DNA from: Chamaecrista fasciculata
Lineage: Eukaryota > Streptophyta > Magnoliopsida > Fabales > Fabaceae
Length of the DNA stretch: 64,000 nucleotides
Reading direction: 5' to 3'
Assembly: GCA_003254925.1 (NCBI GenBank)
Contig: QANZ01044545.1
Span: 22,791 to 86,790 of the forward strand
Below the pieces are notes generated by a model that saw only the letters and a list, made by a program, of their open reading frames with translations, ran no database searches and was not told the origin of the DNA. This document shows positions 11,108 through 22,226 of the stretch, one piece after another (position 1 is the stretch's first letter; each line of letters starts with the position of its first letter). The position numbers and the translations under genes are program-made.

Positions 11108-11200
11108 TCAGTAAGGCTTCCACTTTAGAGTTCTAAAACTTTTTCCAGCACGGGATTCGTAAACAAAATCCAACTGAGGGAAGATATGGAAAAGAAGATC
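11108..11200 (-). pseudogene. Displaced cytoplasmic tail of the RLP gene
   Basis: Directly beyond the stop of the 11199-14438 gene, a different minus-strand frame is open for 30 codons. It starts DLLFHIFPQL and ends FRTLKWKPY before TGA at 11108-11110. This is the family's normal tail, put out of frame by a 5-nt deletion relative to the pseudogene at 3.1-3.3 kb. Confidence 0.85.
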
Positions 11201-14200
11201 ATAACTTCCAATACCACATTCTCCATTGGCTCCAAAACATGAGGGGCATGATAACAAGCCCAAATCCAAAGGCAAATCCTAATTCAGCACTCAAGAAATT
11301 CCAATCAATTGAAATCCCACCATCAGAATGAGGGGTTTCAGATGTTGGTGGTGAAAACTTTCCATCACCATTACAATTTTGGGTCAAGGGAGGCCCACAT
11401 AACCCATTGTTGCCTGCAAAGGAAGCTGCTTCAAACGATTGAATTTGAGTACCGGTTGGGATTCTCCCCTCAAGATCATTATAGGAGAGATTCAAGAATG
11501 CAAGAAAAGATAAACTTGCAAGATCAGTGGGAATCCCTCCTCTCAAGAAGTTGGTTGACAGGTCCAATGACTCGAGACGTTTCAGATTACCCATTGATGA
11601 TGGTATGTGACCTGAGAAAGCATTGTAAGACAAGTTAAGAACAAGAAGTGCTTTGAAACTTGTGAGCTCCTCCGGTATCGGCCCTTCGAAATGATTGGAT
11701 GAGAAATCCAAGGAAGTGAAGACAGTGAGGATTTTCACATACTTCATCTGTAGGCCTTTGTTGATGACTGTGACTGAATCTTGGTAACGTGTGAGATCAG
11801 GTGAATGGACATCAGGGAACATGTGGTCAATCACATAAGGAGGCTCAATTGTTATAAGCCTAGCCAACTTCAATCCAAGATCTTTGTTTATGACAGCAAG
11901 TGAATCCTCAAAATGCAAAGGATCAAAGTTATCGTAGATATCAAAGAACAAGTGGCCAAACTCTGAGCCTGCTTCATCTCCATCCAGCATCATATGTTTC
12001 CAGGTTCTTAAAAGCTCTCCTGGCAATTTACCCATGAAGTTATTTGAGGCCACATCAACAATCTGAAGCATCTTCCAATCTCCAATATTATTTGGACACC
12101 CATTGATAGGCCCATAGAATTTATTTGACCTCAAAATCAGAACTCGAAGGGTGGAAATACCTTTCAAGAAGCAAGGAAATCTATCAAACAACATATTGTT
12201 TCCAATATTTAAGACTTGTAATTTCTTGCAATTGGCCAGAGATCTTGGAATGGTACCTTTCAAGAGATTTCCATTGAGATCTAGGAACCTTAGAGCACAT
12301 GAAGGAGGCATTGTGTCTGAAATACTCCCACTGAGTTTGTTTCCTCCAAGACTCAACACCCTGATATTGCTACTCATTGTTATCAAACACTTCGGTATCA
12401 AGCCAATGAAGCTATTGTGAGAAAGATCGAGCACTCGAAGATTCGAAGCATTGCAGAAGGATTCATCAATTTTTCCATGCAAGGAATTGTTTGAAAGAGA
12501 AAGGGAAAATGCAAAAGGGAGGTGGTTACCGATGTCAAATGGAATGATTGAGCTGAACCTATTGTTTGAGTAGTCAATATATGGTGCATATCTTGGAAAA
12601 AAAGGAAACCCTTGTAGTTGGTTAGAGTGAAGGTCAAGGACAAACAAGTTTGAACTAAGGTTATAAAAAGGTCCTTCCAAATTGGTCAGAAAGTTATTGG
12701 AGAGATTAAGGTGGATCATTATATCAAGTCTCCAAATCCAATTTGGTAGTGTTCCTTGAATCTCATTGTTTGCCAAGTCTAACCACAGCAAAGTGGATTG
12801 GTTTCTCAAGAACATAGGGATCTCCTTCAACTTGCAAGAAGCCAGCATCAGATTTGCCATCTTGGGATAGGAAGAAAGGTCATCTTCTAGGCTTGCCTGA
12901 ACCGACAAGTTGTTGTGCGAAAGGTCGAGTGTAACTAAACTTTTGAGCCCCTTAATCATGTTGAGCTGCACTGTTCCATTAAACTTGTTTGAAGATAGTT
13001 GGAGGATGCTAAGCCTTCTCAAATGAAAGAAAGAAAATGGAATGGGTCCTTCTAAGTTATTGCCACTCAAACCGATTGTTCTTAGCACTGAGGAAGACTC
13101 GAGAAAGTTCTCCAATTGACCATCAAAATGATTATAGGAGAGCTCAAGGTCTTCTAAACACGGGAGTGTAAAAAGATAGGAGGGGACACTTCCATGGAGG
13201 GAGTTGTATCGTAAATCAATGCTAACAAGATTTATTAGGCCTCCAAATTGAGCTGATGAGATCTCACCTCTTAAACCATTGCGAAAAAGGGATAAGAATT
13301 TGAGATTCTTGGCCATATTGAAAGATGGAAGTGAACCTGTGAAGTTATTAGAAGACAAGTCCAGATGAACAAGTTGGGAGAGTTCGGACACTGAATTAGG
13401 AATCACTCCTCCGAATCGGCAGTTGGATAGATTTAATGTGGATAACTGCCTCAGATTGAAAACAGAATCTGGTATTTTTCCAGAGAAATTTGTATAACTA
13501 AAGTTCAAGGTTTTGATAGAGACAAGATGTGGGAAGTTTGGCAAAGAACCATGAAGATTCTCATTACTTGATAAGTCAAGGACTTGTAGTGTTTGAATTT
13601 GGAAGATATCTTTTGGAAAAACTTCACTCAAGCCACAACTGCTAAGTTGCAAGGTGGTCAGATTGGAAAAATTTGCAAAGGATTCAGGCACTTGGCTTGA
13701 CAGATTGTTTTGGTTCAATTTTATCACATTGAGTGATTGTAGCTTTGCTAGGGAAGAATCAATAGGTCCGGAGAGATTGCAAGATGACATGCTAAGAACT
13801 CGAAGATTTCGCAATGGAGATAAAGCATGGATCCAGTCATTTCCCTTGGCCAATATAGTTATGCCATCCAAATACAATTCTTTGAGTTCTGTGAGGTTTT
13901 GCAGAAGCATTGATATATTTAGCTCCTCAAGCTTAAGAGCCTGATGATGTGAGGGAAATGTAGAAGACAAGTCAAGAGTAACCAACCTTGTAAGGCGAGC
14001 AATGTCGATTGGAACCTGCCCCTCAAAGCCGGCATTCGAGAAATTCAGATACCTCAAATTCTTCAGCTCTTGCAACCCTGAAGGGATCAAAGAATGAAAG
14101 TGATTGAAAGCCAAATTCAAGCTTTGCAGAGATTGGAGGCTGAAAAGAGTGCTTGAATTGTCAAATCTTCCATCTGAGATCAATTCCTCACTCAAGTCAA

Positions 14201-14438
14201 GAGCTATAACATGACCATTTTCGCATGTTACCCCATTCCACAAGCAACAATCCTCACTTTGATCCCAATGAACGAGTTTTCTGGATCTTTCAGGGTTGAA
14301 TGTGAGGCTGTTCTTAAAATGGAGCAACAAGGATTGGTGATGGCTAATACAACGAGCATTCACCATAAATATGTTACTGCACAAGTTAATTAAGCAGAAG
14401 GGTATCAGAAAAAGCCACAAGATTTGGTGATTTCTCAT
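11199..14438 (-). CDS. LRR receptor-like protein (Ve/Cf-type RLP), tail-truncated
   Basis: A single-exon, 1079-residue relative of the 5851-8967 receptor with the same plan: signal peptide 1-29, CCLWNGVTC cap (64-72), a long LRR ectodomain, island domain, final LRRs, [11 protein letters not shown] cap, transmembrane helix near 1050-1068 with GFAFG (GxxxG). The protein stops at WYWKL, a few residues past the membrane, because 5 nt are missing before the tail; the tail codons follow out of frame (11108-11200). The island is longer than in the neighbour by about 40 residues, with two similar blocks, EDSLAVINKDLGL near 844 and QDSVTVINKGLQM near 882. The start is supported by the signal peptide and a TATA box 90-96 nt upstream. 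Likely still a membrane receptor, but with almost no cytoplasmic part. Confidence 0.92.
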   Translation of the reverse strand: MRNHQILWLFLIPFCLINLCSNIFMVNARCISHHQSLLLHFKNSLTFNPERSRKLVHWDQSEDCCLWNGVTCENGHVIALDLSEELISDGRFDNSSTLFSLQSLQSLNLAFNHFHSLIPSGLQELKNLRYLNFSNAGFEGQVPIDIARLTRLVTLDLSSTFPSHHQALKLEELNISMLLQNLTELKELYLDGITILAKGNDWIHALSPLRNLRVLSMSSCNLSGPIDSSLAKLQSLNVIKLNQNNLSSQVPESFANFSNLTTLQLSSCGLSEVFPKDIFQIQTLQVLDLSSNENLHGSLPNFPHLVSIKTLNFSYTNFSGKIPDSVFNLRQLSTLNLSNCRFGGVIPNSVSELSQLVHLDLSSNNFTGSLPSFNMAKNLKFLSLFRNGLRGEISSAQFGGLINLVSIDLRYNSLHGSVPSYLFTLPCLEDLELSYNHFDGQLENFLESSSVLRTIGLSGNNLEGPIPFSFFHLRRLSILQLSSNKFNGTVQLNMIKGLKSLVTLDLSHNNLSVQASLEDDLSSYPKMANLMLASCKLKEIPMFLRNQSTLLWLDLANNEIQGTLPNWIWRLDIMIHLNLSNNFLTNLEGPFYNLSSNLFVLDLHSNQLQGFPFFPRYAPYIDYSNNRFSSIIPFDIGNHLPFAFSLSLSNNSLHGKIDESFCNASNLRVLDLSHNSFIGLIPKCLITMSSNIRVLSLGGNKLSGSISDTMPPSCALRFLDLNGNLLKGTIPRSLANCKKLQVLNIGNNMLFDRFPCFLKGISTLRVLILRSNKFYGPINGCPNNIGDWKMLQIVDVASNNFMGKLPGELLRTWKHMMLDGDEAGSEFGHLFFDIYDNFDPLHFEDSLAVINKDLGLKLARLITIEPPYVIDHMFPDVHSPDLTRYQDSVTVINKGLQMKYVKILTVFTSLDFSSNHFEGPIPEELTSFKALLVLNLSYNAFSGHIPSSMGNLKRLESLDLSTNFLRGGIPTDLASLSFLAFLNLSYNDLEGRIPTGTQIQSFEAASFAGNNGLCGPPLTQNCNGDGKFSPPTSETPHSDGGISIDWNFLSAELGFAFGFGLVIMPLMFWSQWRMWYWKL

Positions 14439-14526
14439 TGGAGTTGATTCTGAGAACCACCCTTCAAATTAAACGATTGCTTAAGAAAGGTGAAGAGGGA
14501 TATTGCACTGAACATTCTTATTCTTC

Positions 14527-14534
14527 CTTTTATA
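14527..14534 (-). promoter_or_regulatory. TATA box of the second RLP gene
   Basis: Minus-strand TATAAAAG, about 90 nt upstream of the start codon at 14438. Confidence 0.6.
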
Positions 14535-14639
14535 GACTTGGAATTACCTTGCTGTTTAAGGCTAAAGTCTAACGTTATGTGTTGAGTTTCTTTTCCATCA
14601 CTATAGTAAACTAACAGTCTCATCATGAAGTATACAAGA

Positions 14640-15640
14640 TAAATAAGATTATATCCTGTGAAGAATTACTAAACAATCTCATCTTTGACCCTTTCAGATC
14701 ATTTTTAAGAATTTTTTCCTCACTTGTGGAAGAAAACATTCTCGCCAAGTCTGTTAGCTAGTAGTTCTTAATGCTTACTTTTCTTTTGTTGGATTTTCCA
14801 ATTTTTTTTTAATATAAACCATCTTAATTCAATTCGAAAAATTGTCAAACACTAAAGAGGCCTTAGGTACGCAGATAAAAAAAATTAATTTTGGGATTAT
14901 GAAGTTTGGACTAAACTAATCCTACGTATGATATGCAGATTAAAAATATAGTCTATGGAATATAATATTCTCGGGAATAACTTAATAATATGAAACTTGA
15001 ATTTTTTAATCTCACATAAAAGGGTGAAATTATTCCAATTCAACATATTTATATATTGTTCTTTCATTGATAAATTATTTTTATAATAATATTTAATCTT
15101 CATTAGTTATTACTTTATTGATTAAAAATATTAAATAAATATTTTTTTTAATAAAACGACTAGTTTGTATCCAACTAGACTTGACCCTTTTCAGCTCATT
15201 TGAAAAAGAACTAGTTCGGCTCAACCCATTTAAAAAATAACTTAAATTTGCTAATTTTTCATGTATACGTTTTTTTTTGTGTTGGTTGAAAGTTTAAGTG
15301 AGTTTGGCCCTAGAGCTCACGAAGGCAGGCTTCATGAGCCTTATAGAGGTACTTACAAATTATCTACCAACGGGTTAAATCTATTTTGATAACTCTACTT
15401 GAATTGTTTAGCATATTATTTTCATTGTGTACTTCTTTATTATGTAATTTACTCATTTTAACAAACATATATCTTATTGCTATAACTACATAAAATTAGC
15501 AATTGCAGGAAGAGGAGGAATTCTAGCGAGGACATGGGAGGCCAGAAGCTTTAATAATTATTAACTTCATTGAACTTTTTAAAGCCTGATATCATAAGTG
15601 TCAATTAATGACCAATTCAATAAGAATTGCCTAATCGGTA
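14640..15640. other. Intergenic region upstream of the second RLP gene
   Basis: Very AT-rich DNA; I see no gene or clear element in it. Confidence 0.4.
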
Positions 15641-16045
15641 GTTAGCTAAGAGGAAAGCACTATATAAGGTCTTGGGCTCTCCAACTTTAACAACTAGCTT
15701 TTGAGGCGTGGTTCTCCTAAGAGCTTATACTCGTATCAATTGATGCTTTTGAGCAGACCGACACGGAGGGGGCGACCTATAGGCTGGATTAAGGTACGTA
15801 CGATGCGTCGTGCCGAATACACGGAAAGGGCTATCAATGGACCAGTGTCGATAGTGTGAGCCGCCGTAGACGTCGGCTTTCGATGGGTATGTAATGATAC
15901 GAGTCCCACATCGTGTAGTTAGTTAAGAGTAAAGCACTATATAAGGCCTTATACTCGTATCAAATTCCAACTTCAACAGCTAGCTTTTGAGGCGTGGTTC
16001 TCTCAAAGGCATACTCGTATCAAATTGCTTTCAATATGTAGGAGG
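15640..16045. repeat. LTR-like direct repeats
   Basis: Two similar units (about 15640-15740 and 15915-16022) share AAAGCACTATATAAGG, CTAGCTTTTGAGGCGTGG and TACTCGTATCAA. Between them lies a GC-richer stretch with CCCACATCGTG. The layout (TATATAAG promoter, GAGGCGTGGTTCTC) resembles plant LTR/TRIM sequence, but termini and duplications are not resolved. Confidence 0.45.
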
Positions 16046-16049
16046 AAAT

Positions 16050-16682
16050 TGGAAAACGCAATCTTTCTTCATCTTTGTGTTAGGTAATATTGCTCGCGAG
16101 TCTCGCACGGAGATAGAGCAAAAATTACAAAAAAGGCACATTCTGTGGTTTTAATTTTTCTTCTTCACTTTAAATCAGTGGAAAATTATTCCAAAGATTT
16201 GAAATCTGCATAATTCGTCCATCATCTTTGTACAAATACTGTGTGAAGTCTTTGTCTTCGTTCACTAATAATACGCGTAATTTGGAAGTCAATGTATGAT
16301 GAGTCTTCGCTATAAGCCTATAAGCAGTAAACAGATACATTATGCACTTTGAGTTACTTTTCCTAATTAATTTTCTATGAATGGGACACTCACCACTCGC
16401 TATCGGTTTGCAATTGGAGGTTGCTATCAAATTTCCTGATAAAATATAATATATATCAGGAGTGTCCCCTCATCTCTACTTATATTGATGGAAATCCCAA
16501 GCATTAACAAGAAAATTAATAATATATATCTATATATATAATAAAAATAATTATATAAATATATGAATATTTGAATAATTTAATGAAATTACTTAAATAT
16601 TTTTACTTTGCATTCAAAATAAATTAAAACAACATCTTATAGTCTATAAAAAAATTTACTTGGGTTGACTAAAAATGAGTTC
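16050..16682. other. Intergenic DNA
   Basis: AT-rich with short TA tracts near 16525-16545. An 86-codon minus-strand frame at 16170-16430 has no recognisable features and is not called. Confidence 0.4.
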
Positions 16683-17060
16683 ACAATAATGTTTGATGTA
16701 ATTTGTCTTCAAATCGTTTCAAAAGAGGAAAGAAAGGGCAAGATGAGAACTTGAGAAGCATAGAATCAGAAGTAATCGAGAATTAGCATTAATGACCGTA
16801 ACACATTTGAAAAGACACGGGAATGGATCCTCTGCTGTAAAATTATGGTGTTGTCCATGCTGACTGTGTTAATTTTAGCTTTTAAAAATTTATGTGTTTT
16901 GGGTTAAAACAATATGAGCCATTAGATGAAAAATTAACCATGTAGATTTGATAAACAGCATGACAGCACCACAATTTTACAACAGAGGATCCATTCCCAA
17001 AAGACACACACCCCCACCCTTGGACAAAATAAACCTCCCGTACATAATACATAGACCCTC
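16683..17060 (-). repeat. 3' flank of PDC copy 1, repeated at 10.4 and 27.3 kb
   Basis: It shares blocks such as ATGTAATTTGTCTTCAAAT, GAGAATTAGCATTAATGACC and ACATTTGAAAAGACAC with 10432-10618 and 27300-27510. It is interrupted by the MITE at 16819-16998, which the other two copies lack. Confidence 0.85.
16819..16998. mobile_element. Mutator-type MITE with exact 9-bp duplication
   Basis: The ends are GGGAATGGATCCTCTG and the inverse CAGAGGATCCATTCCC. The flanks are aaaagacac at 16810-16818 and again at 16999-17007. The two paralogous sites at 10.55 kb and 27.42 kb are empty, which proves insertion. Confidence 0.93.
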
Positions 17061-17094
17061 TTGATGATCACGAGTTCATGAATTTATACTTCTT

Positions 17095-17357
17095 CTGATT
17101 TTGAATATTTATTTTTTAAGGTTAATACAAAGAAATAATAAATTCACCTAAAATAAAAAAAATGAGATAAGAAAATTAAATTGTCTTATTAAATTACTCA
17201 TAGTTAATTCCACCAATTCAACTTCTACTAACAACTTAATAGAGATAGAATTGTAAAAAGAATAATTAATATTTTTTATTTGTAAAATATAAATATTTTA
17301 AAAAACAATAATACCCTCCATAGACACTTTAGTTATTCGGAACCAAAGGGAGTAATT
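17095..17357. mobile_element. MITE, Stowaway-like by its right end
   Basis: The right end reads ACCAAAGGGAGTA, the inverse of the TACTCCCT start common to Stowaway-like MITEs. The body (TATTTTTTAAGGTTAATA, AATTCACCTAAAATAAA, TTAAATTACTC) is repeated in the element at 22530-22812. Confidence 0.55.
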
Positions 17358-17432
17358 AACTTAAATAGGCACTCTAGTTAATTATCTAATAATTAATTAA
17401 TGCAACAACAATAATCTCATAAGTAGTTGAGA

Positions 17433-20400
17433 TCACTGAGGGTTAGGAGGACGGCTATTAGCAGCAGAAACTCTAGAACCCCATTCAAGCAACTCTTTGC
17501 TGGTATCATCCTTATGCACTATCACCTCTATGAAACACAAGCTTTCCTTCTTTGGTCCTGTTGCTGTTGCTATTGCTTCAATCAGCTCCTCTTCACAAAA
17601 TACCTGCAATTTAAAATATAGTAGTAATTAAGGTCTCATAACTTTTATTGAGATCTCAAGTTAGTCCCATATTTTGTTGTACTTTTGGTTTCATATTTTT
17701 TGTTCATGTCTCAATTTGGTTCCATGTTTCACTTTTGGTTTCATATCTTTGGGTCAAGTTGCAAAATTGATCTTATATCTTTTGGTCAAGTTGCAAAATT
17801 GATCTCATATCTTTATAAAAGGTTTCACAATGTGGGGCTAACTGAAACTTTTTTGCAATGATATAAGACCAAATTGAGACTTGAGCAAAAGTTATTATGA
17901 ATAAATATTGTAATTATTAAAATTTTCATCAAAATTTATAAATTTTTAATTATTTTTATATATAAATATATGCCGTATTGTATCGAGTAATTTTAAAAAT
18001 TTGACGTATCAGTGTGTTCATGTCTGTCACAAGTGTCCATGCTTTAGATACCTTAACCAATGATATACATAACTAATCTAAACGAAGGACATTGATTATA
18101 TAATCTTGTATTTGATGTGATGAGAAACTAATAATTACCTTGGTGGTCCAGCATTTGCCTTGACCATTGTGAATTGCATCAACCAGGGCAGTGTAATTCC
18201 AATTCTTGATGACATTGTATGGCCCATCATGTATTTCCACTTCAATTGTGTATCCTCCATTGTTTATCAGAAATATTATGCTCTTCTGCCCACATCTCAC
18301 CATTGTAGATACCTCCTGTGCAGTCATCTGCAAATTAATTAACATGTAAACATATTCAATTAGCAACCTTTTCTCCAAATCTCGTCCATGCTTAATTAGT
18401 TAATTAACTTCCTTTTGATCACAATCATTAAGTGGACTAATTAATTAATTAACGAGTAATAATTAAAAGACGAAGAAGAAGAACCTGAAAGCTTCCATCT
18501 CCAATGCAAGCAATGACTCGCTTCTCAGGAACAGCTTGTGCGTAGCCAAGTGTTGCCCCCACTGACCATCCAATCGATCCATATTGCATTTGGAACTCGT
18601 ACCTGTCCGTCAATATTTCAATTCATTTTCATCTTCACCATTCATATACAGTTTATTTTTAGTGTAAACTATTAATTTAATCCTCCAATTCTGTAAAACA
18701 TGTTATTTTAGTCCTTGAATTTTCAAATATTTAATTTAGTTTATGAAAATTTATTACTAATTACAATTTAGTCCCTCTAGGAATTATGTTGTACATTATT
18801 ATTAGAATATTCATGAAGGGACTAATTTGTAACGAATCATATATATTTACAGACAAAATTAAACATTTCAGAAAATCAAATATTAGAAAAACTATATACA
18901 TATAATCTAGGGACTAAAATAACAATTTACACTATTAGTTTCTCTAAGTAACCAAAAATTTCAATAAAGTTTAAAGACTAAAATTACAGACTCATACAAT
19001 TTAACATCTAGAATATGAATTTATTCTTTTTTTACCATCTTAAATAAGCTAGACACCAATCAATCAAGTGCTGGTATTCAAATGCAATTCAAACAAATTC
19101 AATAATGGATAAACTTGTGTTTCAATGTATAGTGATTCATTACAAAAAGAGTCGAAATTGAAGCTTACCCACATGCCCTTGGAAGTTTCAGCTTCTGGCA
19201 ATTAAACCAAGAATCTCCAGTCTCAGCAATAACAGCAGTTTCATGAGACAGCATATTCTGAATATGTTGAAACAGAACATTCACTCTCAATGGCTCTATA
19301 GGCTCTGCCTTCACAGGAACACCATCAGGCACATATATCCTATGATAATTCTCATAAGAACTATTATTCCTCTTCACTCTCTTAGCCAATTCCCTAAGAA
19401 AATCCTTCATGAGAACACACCCAAAAGCCGGTCCATTTCCCACAATAACCCGGTCCGGCTGAACAATTATAGCCTTCTCCTTCTTCAGAAGCAGAGAGTA
19501 CCCAACAGAGCTATAGTCATTGAAAATCGGACCGGCGAACACGTAAGCATCGGCCGATTCTACGATCTCGACGCAGAATGCCGTGCTCACTGCACCCCAA
19601 TATGTTCCAATGAAGTGAGGGTGGTGCTCCGGGACTAGTCCTTTTGCCATTGGCATCACGGCCAACGCGTAGCCGCAAGCATCGGCGAGCTCGACGAAGG
19701 CGTCGCCGGCGTGAGCCACTCGGAGTTTGGGGCCTCCGACAAGGACGGGTTTCACTGCCTTGTTGAGGAATTCTGCTGCTGCTTCCACTGCTGCCTCCAA
19801 CCCCATCTCATTACTCAATCTGTGAAAAAAATGTTAAAGTGTAAATTTAATCAGCTCAATTTTCAATTTGGCCGTGTATCTTTTTGATCGTACTTTTGAT
19901 GTCCTAATTTGATTCAAGATTATTTTTTGTCTCATATCTTTTGATCAAGTTGGAGAATTAATCTCATATCTTTACAAAAATTTCACGATTAATTTCACTG
20001 GACTCAAAGATTTAAGAACAATTCTGCATCTGAATATATATATATATATATATGACCAATTCTGCACCTGACCCAAATATATATGACCAATTTTACACTT
20101 GACCAAAAGATATAAGACCAAATCTGCATCAAAAAAATATATAGGACCAAATTGGGACCTAACTCAAAGATATAGGAGCAAAAGTGTAACAAAAGCAATT
20201 ACAAGACCAAATTGAAAACTGAACAAAATATATGAGACCAAATTTATATTTTGACAAAAAATAACATCAACATTAATTGACAACCTAAGACATGGACACA
20301 ATGAAATGAGATACATGTTGGGATATGAGATATGACTCTGTTTTTGAGGTGTTGATAGAGAATTTTTGGAGGAGAGTAGAAAGTACTTTGGGGAGAGGGA

Positions 20401-22134
20401 GAATGGAACGGGATCAAGAACGAAAGTAGGGTGAGGAATTCCGGGGAGGTTGCAGCTGATACTTATGTAAACAGGCTTGCTTTCTTTCAGAGCCGTTGAA
20501 ATTGCTGTGTCGATCAATTCATGTGCATCTTCTAAGTTATTCACTACGGCCTGTAACACCAAAAGTGGATTATGAAACAGAGGAATTTACCAAAATAAGC
20601 ATTGCTTAGGATCATAAACACATATAGAAAACTATTACTATTTTAATATAATAATTTATTATCAGTCAAAACTTCATTTTGGTTCCTAATAATGTTACTC
20701 CAAATTCCATTTTGGTTCCTATATTTTTTTCTATTTTGGTCCTTAATATTTTCTAACAGTTTCGTTTTGGTCCATAAGGTTTCTTAATAGATTCAACAAT
20801 TGATCTTTAGTTATGAATATGATCATATCGTCTCAAGTTCGAATGTGACGATTTCGAAGCTACGATAGGTTACTCTTAATGAGTTATTTCTTTGTACAGT
20901 TGGAACTATCGACAAATGAGATTAAATTAAATCCGAAGGTGGGCTTCTCGTTTCATAAAGTTGGTCATATTTGTCTTGTTTCATGTCTGAATGTAATGAA
21001 TTGAAATCAAAACTACAAGTTATTTTTGACGGTTTTTCTTTATTCAATTGGAGACGTTGATAAATATGGTCAAATAGTATTTCGAAAGGTGATTTGGTCA
21101 AAACAATAATACCAAAATTATGAGTACTATTTTATTTTGTTTTTCAATATAGCCCTAATAGGATAAAAAAAATAACTCATATAGAGTAAATTAAGCTCTG
21201 ATTTCGTCACATTTAGACTTAAAACGAGAGAGATATAAATATAGTCCACATTGGGACTTCATGAAATGACTGGTCCACTTTTAAACCAATTTGACCTCAT
21301 TTACCAACAAACGTTATTGGATAGAGAAAGAACTTGTTAAGAGTAACTTTTAACTCTAATTTCATCACATTCAGACATAAAACATGAGAGATATGACCAT
21401 ATTCATTAGTTATGGACCAAAATAAAATTGTTGAAAAATATTAAGGACCAAAAAAGAATAACAAAACAAATTAGAGATCAAAACAAAATTTTAGGTAATT
21501 CATAAAGACCGAAATAAGATTTTGACCTTTTATTGTCAAATAGAAAATAAGTAACGGCTAGCACTTTGCAGTAGTTAATTAGTTAGCACCACCAATACAA
21601 GAAGCAGCTTGAGGTTTTTGATGTGAAAGAAATTCATCTAATACATACCTGGTAGCAAGTAACGGTCTGGAAACACCGAAGTTCCTGACTGAAATCGGGT
21701 AACCCGATAGTATGATGGAGGATCCGATTTGTTCCATAGTCGTTAGAATTAGGCCCACCAACAATACAAATGAGAGGCAGATTATCACTGTAAGCTCCGG
21801 CAATGGCATTGACGAGGCTAAGGCCACCGACGGTGAAAGTGACGACGCAAGCTCCAACGCCACGGGATCGCGCGTAGCCGTCGGCGGCGTAACCGGCGTT
21901 GAGCTCGTTACAGCAGCCGACGACGTTGAGCTTCGGCTCGGCGATGAGGTGGTCGAGAAGCGTGAGGTTGAAGTCGCCGGGAACGGAGAATACGTCGGTG
22001 ACGCCGATCTCGACGAGCCGAGATGCCAGGTGGCTGCCCAACGTGGAAGGAGGAACAATGGAGTTGTGGATGGCAGAAACGGTGCCGTTTGGGAGGCAAC
22101 CAATGTCATCCAGAGACCCAATCTTGGTTTCCAT
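17433..22134 (-). CDS. PDC: Pyruvate decarboxylase, copy 1 (six exons)
   Basis: Cytosolic thiamine-diphosphate (ThDP) enzyme converting pyruvate to acetaldehyde and CO2, the entry to ethanol fermentation under low oxygen. Exons, in transcript order: 22134-21649, 20550-20387, 19819-19169, 18602-18485, 18327-18139, 17603-17433. All introns are GT-AG and the joined frame is open for 592 residues. Visible family residues: VPGDFNL (Asp54), GCCNELNAG (Glu77), HHTIG (His140-141), the ThDP motif GDGSFQ (468-473) to NN (495-496), and [10 protein letters not shown] (Glu502). It lacks 15 codons of the variable N-terminus found in copy 2 and reads MPMAKG where copy 2 has MPSAKG. Introns 1, 2 and 5 are swollen by repeats (1098, 567 and 535 nt against 632, 95 and 108). 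Probably functional. Confidence 0.9.
17629..17890. mobile_element. Foldback MITE in intron 5 of PDC copy 1
   Basis: Opposed GGTCTCATAACTTTT and inverse blocks, with repeats of TTTGGTCAAGTTGCAAAATTG inside. It has the same family style as 19838-20258 and 43621-44043 and is absent from copy 2. Confidence 0.6.
18660..18934. mobile_element. MITE in intron 3 of PDC copy 1, shared with copy 2
   Basis: The ends are AGTGTAAACTATTAATTT and inverse-like AACAATTTACACTATTAG. The inside has TTTAGTCCCTCTA and GGGACTAA. The same element occupies the same intron position in copy 2 (28405-28690), so it predates the duplication. Confidence 0.7.
19838..20258. mobile_element. Foldback MITE in intron 2 of PDC copy 1
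   Basis: The arms carry TTTTCAATTTGG...ATCTTTTTGATC and inverted counterparts (GACCAAATTG, AAGATATAAGACC). A TA microsatellite lies at about 20034-20053. Borders are approximate. Copy 2 has a 95-nt intron here without it. Confidence 0.6.
20665..21528. mobile_element. MULE-like foldback element in intron 1 of PDC copy 1
   Basis: The left end is GTCAAAACTTCATTTTGG and the right end is the inverse of GGTCAAAATCTTATTTCGG. The flanks are tttattatca and tttattgtca, a 10-bp duplication with one difference. A related repeat lies at 41215-41690. Confidence 0.65.
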
Positions 22135-22220
22135 GATGGGTTAAGAGGGAAACTTTTCAAGTTTTGAGAATGAATCAAGGATGTGTTGATAGATGTTATT
22201 GTGAGGAAAAGGAGATATTA

Positions 22221-22226
22221 TTTATA
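22221..22226 (-). promoter_or_regulatory. PDC: TATA box of PDC copy 1
   Basis: Minus-strand CTTATAAATAA, about 87 nt upstream of the start codon. The promoter-proximal 200 bp resemble those of copy 2, which has the same TATAAAT. Confidence 0.65.

Noticed and set aside
16170-16430. 86-codon minus-strand frame
   Set aside because: No homology recognised, no promoter or splice context, and AT-rich surroundings.
21712-22167. Plus-strand open frame of 151 codons across PDC copy 1 exon 1
   Set aside because: Antisense shadow of the conserved, GC-rich PDC exon. The same holds for frames at 19243-19638, 28989-29384 and 30520-30825.
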